A DNA stretch of 7,458 bases from Elusimicrobiota bacterium (GTDB lineage Bacteria > Elusimicrobiota > Elusimicrobia > FEN-1173). Positions 1 through 7,400 of the stretch are shown here, piece after piece. The translations under genes and the position numbers were made by a program. The stretch covers positions 1 to 7,458 of the forward strand of contig JACQPF010000283.1 of NCBI GenBank assembly GCA_016207625.1. The letters run 5' to 3'. Below the pieces are notes generated by a model that saw only the letters and a list, made by a program, of their open reading frames with translations, did no database searches and was not told the DNA's origin. The stretch's first letter is position 1. Every line of letters begins with the position of its first letter.

Positions 1-1440
1 CTCATTAAGGAATATGAGGAAGAAACCACAACCCAGGACGGCCGAAAGAGCGTGCGGAACTGGAAAGACGCCGAGTATGACGGCAAAGGCCGCCTGACAA
101 GCTATAAAGAAGAAACAAAAACGCATTTGCCCTCTGGTAAAACGCTTGACCGCACAAAGGAATGGTCTAACGCCGCCTACGACGCCAAGGGCCGGCTCAC
201 AAGCTACAAAGAAACAAACACGGATGAGTTCGGCCGAAAGTCTTCAGTGGAATGGGGCAGCGCCCGTTACGACACTCTCGGTCGGCTCCAAAATTACCGG
301 GAAACAACAACCGATTCGAACGGCACACCTTCTTACCGCACATGGTCCAAAGGCGAATACAACGCCAAAGGCCAATTGCTCTCCTATAAAGAAGAGAACA
401 CGGACCGCTGGGCCCAGACCTCCACCCGCAACTGGCACGGCACGAAATATGAGCAGGGCCAGCTCACATCCTATGAAGAGGATGTGGAAGACGCCCTGGG
501 GAACAAATCAAAGCGCGGCTGGCAGGGCGCTTTTGACGATAAGGGCCGCATCTCACAGTTCGCCGAAAGTAATACGGACGGTCGTGGACGGACAAGCTTA
601 AGGGAGCAAAAAAACATCGCCTACGACGCCCGGAACCAAATGGCTTCCTATACGGAAGAATCCACCGACCCTTGGGGGGACAAAAGCAAAAGCGCCTGGT
701 CCGCCGGATCCTACGACGAGATGGGCCGTGTGGAAGCCTACGAGGAAACCCGGGCGGATTCCCTGGGGAACACAACAAATATGCGTTGGCAAGGCGGCAA
801 GTATGACGAGGACGGCCGCCTCACCTCTTACAAACAGCAGTTAACTGACGACGCCGGAAACGTACAGGAGAAATTCCAAGAAGACGCCAAATACGACGTA
901 GACGGCAACCTTGCCTCCTATAAGGAAGAGGTGAAAGAGTCCAGTGGAGCCTTGTATAAAAAGGAATGGTCCGGCAAATACGACACATTCCGCCGCATGA
1001 CGGAGTCCAGGGAAGTGAGCGCCCGCTATGAAAACGGCTCGCATGCGTCCACAGACGAAGTCCGCTGGAAGGCGCGCGGGTTCGACAAGGAAGGCCAGAT
1101 TTTAGGTTACGAGCAAGTTACCGAACGCACGTTCCCCGGCTCAGCCAACAAGGAAACGATCAGCCAGTCGGTGGGTCACATCCAGAGGGATGAACGCGGC
1201 CGCACCGTGGGCGACATCGCCCGCACGGAAACCACATCGCTTAAGAACGGCGAATCAAAAACAGAAACCACAACGACATTGCGGGAAGGCATCGCCTTCT
1301 ACACCGCCGAGGACGAAGCCAAAGACCCCACCCACGTCAAAGGTCAGATGGCGGGCTACCGCCAGACGGTGCTCTCCGAGGACGATTCGACAAAGTCCCG
1401 GGCGGTTGTCGTGACGGGGATGGCCTACAACAAAAAAGGC
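1..1440 (+). repeat. YD-like repeat array 1, 30-residue (90 bp) period
   Basis: About a dozen clear units occupy residues 1-370, with degenerate ones to 480. The YD (or YN, YE, FD) pair falls at residues 26, 60, 90, 120, 150, 178, 208, 238, 268, 298, 327 and 361, so most spacings are 28-30. The consensus reads W-x4-YD-x-x-GRLTSYKEE-T-T-D followed by about ten variable residues, often with a Gly. Trp lies four or five residues before the pair at 21, 55, 85, 115, 145, 174, 233, 263, 323 and 356. The YDxxGRL core matches the YD/Rhs repeat family, but canonical Rhs units are nearer 20-22 residues. I infer two beta strands per unit joined by DxxG turns. Units after residue 380 lose YD (for example RDERGR near 396) and carry insertions. 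The array is cut by the left window edge. Confidence 0.9.
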
Positions 1441-4400
1441 GGCTCGATCAACCCCGGCATGACGCTTCAGGCCGACTCCGACCGCCTGAAAGAAAGCCTC
1501 AGGCAGATCGACGCCCTGGTGCAAGCCGAGCCTTTGGCCGAAGAGGGCGCGCTCAGGCGCTTGGGCCAGCTCGTGGCCTACTCCAAAGACCTCGTGCAAA
1601 ACATCGTTGGCTGGTTTAAAGAAAACGTGCCGGGCTTCTCCGGGGTTTCGGCCCAACAGATCGGCACATGGCTCACGAAACTTAAAGACGCCGTGCTCTC
1701 CGGGGCGCAAGGGGCGATCGAGTCCGTGGGGAACTTGTTGCCCAAAGGCCTCTTAGGCGGGAAAGCTTCCGAAGCCATCCAAGAAAAGGCGGCGGGACAG
1801 GACACGGGCGCGACATTAAAAGAACTGGCCCCCGAAGCGGTGACCCCGGGGATGTTCCCGGCCATGATCCGCTCGCTTGGCTCCTTTGACCATCTTTTGA
1901 CCGTCGCAAACCGCACGGATGTCCGCGTGGACGAAGAGGGCCGGGCCGCTTCCTGGAAGGAGACAAATGTTTCCAGCGCCGCCAAAGACAAGAAGGTGGT
2001 GAACGAGATCCAGGCGGAATACGAGGCCAAGAGCCAGCGTCTCGCCGCTTACGCCATGAAGACCACGGAGGGGGACAAGGTCACCCAGCTCTTCCGCACG
2101 GGCTTTACTTACAACGGCCTGGACCAGGCCGCCGGCTACCGCGAGGCGACATTCGACGGCGACACACTTCGCGTGGATAACAATGACCTCGCCTGGAAAG
2201 ACATGAGCCCCACAGATAAGAAGGCCCTCCTGGACGACCTTTTCACGAAGAAAAAGGAAGTGGAAGGCCAGGTGTCTTTCCAAACTTTGAAAGGCGCGGA
2301 GTACGACATCAACGGGAACATGGAAAGTGCTTTCAGCACGCTGGATAAGCGCGGCGTTGCCTTGAGCGACATAGAGGAAGCCAAACAGTTCAAGGAAACC
2401 AAATCCCAACAGATCGATATCGCCCGGAAGGGCCTGGAAGAAGAGGCCCAAAATAAGATCGACGCCGAAGACGCGGCCCTTACCGTGTTTGAGGATATGT
2501 TCACCGGAAAAGAAAAGGACCTCGCCGAAGCCCAGAACTCATTTAAGACGGCGACGGCTGACCTAAAAACCGCGCAATTGGACCTCACAAAGCGGGAAAC
2601 TGAGCTGGCCACGGCGGAGAAAACCCTTGAAGACGCCAAACTGGAACTGGGCCAAGCCAATATTGAAGAAGCCCGTTTGAGCCGGGAGGCGAAGGCCTCC
2701 CAGGCGGCCTATGACGCGGCACTTCTCAAATACAACGCCGAATACATAAAGCTTTACGGCGACCCGGCCAACCGGGACAAAGTCCCGGGCAGAAAGAAGG
2801 AACTGGAAAGCGCCAAGACGGAATTTGACACGATTCAGGTGGAATACAACAAGGCGAAGGATTACGAGAGGCTCACCGGCGTGATCGACAGCTACGGCAA
2901 CCGCGTGAGCTGGCGTCCGATCGAAGAGGACATGGGCCTTGAGCTTTTCTACACGAACCCGGACGGCAGCGTGATTTTGCAGGGAGTGACGAGCGTGGAC
3001 GCGGCCAACCCCTCGGACGTGGACAAGGCGACAGTGTTGGAGTATCTGATCGGCGAAGCCGTTTCGGATCTCGTGAGCGCCCTCAGGGAAAGAAGCAAGA
3101 TGACACCGGTATCGGCGGAGGAATCGAAGAAACTCACGGCCGACCACGACAGAAAGAAAGCGGTGTATGACAGCCTCACGAAACAAGTGGCCGACCAGGA
3201 ACGGGACCTCGGGCCTTTGGAGACAGCCAAAGACAACGCGGACAGGGAAAACGGCCGCATACAGGGTTCCTACGGCGACGCCAAAACCCAAGTGAGCCGG
3301 GCCACAGTAATCCGGGACAATGCCAAAACGGGCCTGAAAATTGTGGCTGACGGCCTCGCCGTCCAACAGACGGTCGTGGGGGATGCGGCGAAGAGCTACA
3401 CGTTGTCGGAGGAATCCCTGGGGAGCGCCCAGGGAGCGTTCGATGCCGCCAAATCGGACCTTTCGGAAGCGCAGAACATTTATAGCGAGAACGTCGCCAA
3501 GATCGAGGATGAAAAAGAAAATACGATCAGCGAAGAGACGGCCAAAATCAACGAGGAATTCCAGAAGAAGGCCGAAAGCCTTTCGCAACTGAATTTGGTG
3601 CTCAAAAACGGGAAGCCCGTCACTTTGAGCGCGGAAGACGCCATGAAACTCTACGACGGCGGATCCATCGAGCTCTACGGCGAGAAATACACCATGGCGG
3701 ACCTGGGCGAAAAGGCGAAGGTGAAAAACTCTCTCGACAGCACGCAGGAGTCCGTCCAGCTCCACATGAACGATCCCAAACGCGCCACAACCCTCACCTG
3801 GTCCGGGGCACTTCGTGCCCAAGGGAAAGAGGTGACGGCTGGAAACCTCGCGCAGTTGGCCGGCGTGCTGGATGAGGCGGTGAAAGACGGTGGGGCGGGC
3901 TTGGCGCTTTCCAGCGATGGCACGTTGAACATGAGCCGCGTGACGAGCCAGACCCTGAACAAAGCCGGGCAAGTGTCGGATCAGACCATGGAAGTTGTGG
4001 AACTCTACCGCCAGGGCCAGGAAACCTCCGAGCGCCGATACACCCAGGAGACCAAAAACCAGACCTACGACACCAAAGGCCGCCTGACGGGCTACGACCG
4101 CACCACAAAAGAAGGCCCGAAGGTAACCCAGGAGACTCTGAAAAACGCGACCTTCGACGGCCAGGGCCGTATGACGGGAAGCGTAACGCATGTGGCCGAA
4201 AAATCGTTCCGGCCCGACGGCTCAGTCGAAACCGAGGACGCCTACGACCTGGAAACCTACGGCACAACATTTGACAAGGCGGGACGAGTTTCGGGCAGCA
4301 CTTCGGTGCGCCGCCAGGGAGACGACGTCACAATACAGGAGACCTCTAACAACCAATATGACGCCGAAGGCCGCGTGATCTACAGCCAGACGAAGTCTCT

Positions 4401-7400
4401 GGAGACGACGGCCGACGACTGGAAAAAGAAAGACGGGAAACTGGACGGCCCCGGCGTGAAGGTGACCCACCAATGGAGCCGGGAGTTCAACGCCCGGGGT
4501 CAGGCGACGGGCCTCGCCCGGCTTACGAACGAAACGCTTTATAACGAAGCTGGAAAAGAAGCCGGAACAAGCACGAAATGGGAAGACGTCAAACAGGCCT
4601 ACGACGCGCAAGGGCGCATGACCCGGAGCGAAAGCACGGTGAGGGAATACTCCTTCGCCGGTGGTCGCCAGAGGATGGGTGAACAGTTGGCCGGACCGGT
4701 CCCCGACAAGGCCTTGAGTTCTGACGCCCAGGGCCGTGTTCCGGAAACGAGCCTGGTCGAAGCGCCCATTAAAAAGCCGAAGGTGGAGAGGCCACTTCTG
4801 GATGACATTGAGGACCGCAACCGGACGGGAATTATGCCGATCCCCGGAGAAAAAGAAAATACAGGCATCATTCACGTTAGCGGACCTGGGAAACCTGAAC
4901 GATTTTCCCCTGGCGGGATTCCTGACCTTGACGCCGAGGGCCGCCCCATCCATAAGATCAGCCCGATCGAATCGCCCAAACCCAAAGTGAAGCGGCCATT
5001 GAAGGAAGGACTTGAGGATCGCAAATGGCTGGGGATCTTCCCAGTCCCCGGGAAAAAAGAAAAGATCGATACAATTCGTCGTCTCGAGGGAGAAACCCAA
5101 ACGCCTGGAGCTACCGCTCAAGACATCCGCCTGGGCGGCCGGGCGACGCTCGTAAAGTCATACAGCATCGTCGTCGAAAACACGGCTTTCTCGAGCTCCG
5201 GCCTTGCCCTGAGGTCCAAAACGACTTCGACCGAAAACGGCGTTGCCACCATTAAAGAGACCACGGCCGACAACGTCTACGACAGCCGGGGCCGGCTCGT
5301 GGAAACCCACAACCGCGTGACGGGTCCCACGGGAGAAAGCTTCGTAAATTGGAAAGCGACAAAGCTCGACAGCCGTGGCCGCGCCCTGCGCTATGAGCAG
5401 TCGGTCTTAAAAGACGGCGTCACAACGAATGAAGTCTCCACTGCGGACGCGGTCTATGATTCCCTGGGCCGCCTCAAGAGCCAGTCCACACGCGTTGTGA
5501 AAACGGATGTGGAAGGAAAAAGCGAATCTTTTGACCAGGACTACGCAGTGGAGGAATACGACATCTTCAGCCAGGTGGCCGCCTCGCGCACAAGCACAAC
5601 CCGCCAGACGCCCGAAGGTGCAACAGTTAAAGATGAGTCCAATAGCCGTTTCACTTACGACGCCTTCGGCCGGGCGGTTAAGACGGTCACCACGGGCAAT
5701 GAGATCACAAAGGTGGGCGGGGAAGAACGGGCCCGGGCCTACTCCAACACGAACGAAGTTCTCTCCTTTGACGCCCAAAACCGCGCCTTGCGCGTGAGGA
5801 GGACTTCGTCCTCTGATAATGCCCCGACAACGGAGACGATCTCCCAAAAAGACATCGAGTACGACGCCAAAGGGAATATGAAGAGCTCCAGCGACCTTGT
5901 CCACACGACAGGGACAGCCGAGGACGGTTCCGTCCTCGACAAGTTCACATACCGCACACTCTCTGACGCCGAATACGACAACTGGGGCCGACAGGTTTCC
6001 TATACACAGACCACAACAGACGGCGCTTTGGTCTCGACGCAGAAGGTCGCGGGAATCGTCTACGACGCGGCCGGTCGAATCGTCTCTTCAATTACGGATG
6101 GGGTTGAAGAGTCCACCGACCCTGCCGCCCCGCTCTATGCCGAGACCCGGACCGAGCAAAAGGACATGAAGTATGACGCCTGGGGGAACCTCGTCGATTA
6201 CGACAAGACGGTCAAAAAAGGCGAAGTCCTCACGCATTACGACCCCGTGAGCCTGGAATATGACAAGAAAGGAAACCTCAAAAATTCCGTTACGCACGTG
6301 ACGGACAACTTCGGAAAAAACGATTATGACCTCTCGCTCGACCAGGCCTACAACAACTTGGGCCAATTGGTTTCCGGCATAAGCGCCTCGGTGGGTGCTC
6401 AGGACAAAACCCTGGAATCATCAGCCTTGGCCGCATTGAAATCCGTTTTAAAGGCCCAGGCCCCACCCGAATCTCTTTCTAAGTTGGGCCTGAGTGATAT
6501 CCGCACCACCCAAACCATCGCCGCCAAATACGACAGGCAAGGCCGCATGGCGAGCACGGAAACCGACCGGTTGAACCTCGTCTGGAACGAAGACGGCCGG
6601 CTTATCCAAAATAGCCGCACCCACGCCGTTTTAGAAAACAAAGCCTTCGATTCTTTAGGACGCGCCCTCGCCTGGCGGGAAACCTCAAGCTCCCCAGCCT
6701 CCCCCGACAAAAAGACCATCGTTGACAGCGCCGTCACCTACCAAAAAGACGGCTACTACGACACCGTCCTCACCACCACACGCGAGGGCGACAAGGTCAC
6801 CCAAGGCTATAAATCCAATTTCGTCTACGATGCCCGCGGGAACGCCAAAGAGTTCACAGAGGCGGGTTTTGACGGGGCGGCGCTAGACGTCAATGGAAAA
6901 AGCATCGTTTGGGAAAGCCTTTCCTTAAAAGAGAAAGGTGCTCTTCTCACCGAGCTTAAAGAGAATAAAAAGGAAGTGGAAGGCCTCGTCACGATCACGG
7001 ATTACAAGGAGGCCGAATACGACGCCCGTGGCGGCATGGTGGGGGCTTTCACAGATATCGCCCGCCGGGGATACTCCACAAGCGAATTCGCGGAAGCCGA
7101 AGCCTTCAACACGTCTCTTTCCGACGCCCTGGCCCAGGCGGCGCAACTCGTGAAAGATGAAACGGCGGGGAAAATCGCCGCCGAGGAAGCAGCCCGGGCC
7201 GTCAAGGAAGACGCCCTCCAGAGGGCAAAAGACGACCTCGCGCGGGTCGGCACGGACGCGGACGGGCCCTACATTGACTACGAGGCCGCCAAAACCGCGC
7301 GGGAGCAGGCGGAGTCCGTCAGATACTACGCCCAATCGGCCGTGAACTCCATCCAAACGGACATCGACGGGTCCCGGGGGAAGGAGATCTACAGCGAGAG

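Larger units (their letters stand above)
5158..6648 (+). repeat. YD-like repeat array 3
   Basis: YD-type turns occur at residues 1760 (YDSRGRL), 1789 (LDSRGRA), 1819 (YDSLGRL), 1853 (YDIFSQ), 1886 (YDAFGRA), 1923 (FDAQNRA), 1954 (YDAKGNM), 1992 (YDNWGRQ), 2021 (YDAAGRI), 2058 (YDAWGNL), 2087 (YDKKGNL), 2117 (YNNLGQL) and 2177 (YDRQGRM), with a variant at 2196 (NEDGRL). Spacings are mostly 29-38. The sequence after the turn is Ser/Thr-rich (for example ASRTSTTRQTP), unlike the SYKEE-T of array 1, and the preceding Trp is seldom kept (W1784). This marks a second repeat subtype. It continues into the YD-like turn at FDSLGRA, where module copy B begins. Confidence 0.87.

Noticed and set aside
146..601. 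Plus-strand open frame of 151 codons in frame 2
   Set aside because: It overlaps array 1, where frame 1 encodes ordered 30-residue repeats with synonymous differences. The frame 2 product is Thr/Pro/Arg-rich and low complexity, a shadow.
652..654. First in-frame ATG of the giant frame as a possible start
   Set aside because: Six or more intact repeat units lie upstream in the same frame and it falls inside a unit (NQMASY). The start must be outside the window.
61..1107. 90 bp periodicity as a CRISPR array or DNA satellite
   Set aside because: The repeats are conserved at protein level with many synonymous changes, there are no identical direct repeats with unique spacers, and the frame is open throughout.
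1564..1770. Possible transmembrane or pore-forming helices in the helical segment
   Set aside because: Hydrophobic runs are broken by Lys, Glu, Asp or Gln and no uncharged stretch of about 18 residues is present.
2563..4191. Minus-strand open frame of 542 codons
   Set aside because: Its codons overlap the sense codons exactly, so its stops correspond to sense TTA, CTA and TCA. It ends at the sense Leu codon CTA at 2563, and the open stretch is closed on the other side by the sense Ser codon TCA at 4222. Rarity of these three codons in the giant gene explains it. The predicted protein is Arg/Val/Phe/Gly-rich with no recognisable domain.
4693..4702. Palindrome GGACCGGTCC
   Set aside because: A ten-base palindrome without a loop is expected by chance in GC-rich coding sequence and matches no other site in the window.
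4222..5121. Minus-strand open frame of 299 codons
   Set aside because: Same codon-aligned antisense phase as the longer one; its end is set by the sense TCA codon at 4222. Composition is typical of an antisense shadow and the sense strand here carries clear YD repeats.
5730..5739. Palindrome GGCCCGGGCC
   Set aside because: Simple GC palindrome from Arg-Ala codons, with no related copy and no regulatory context.
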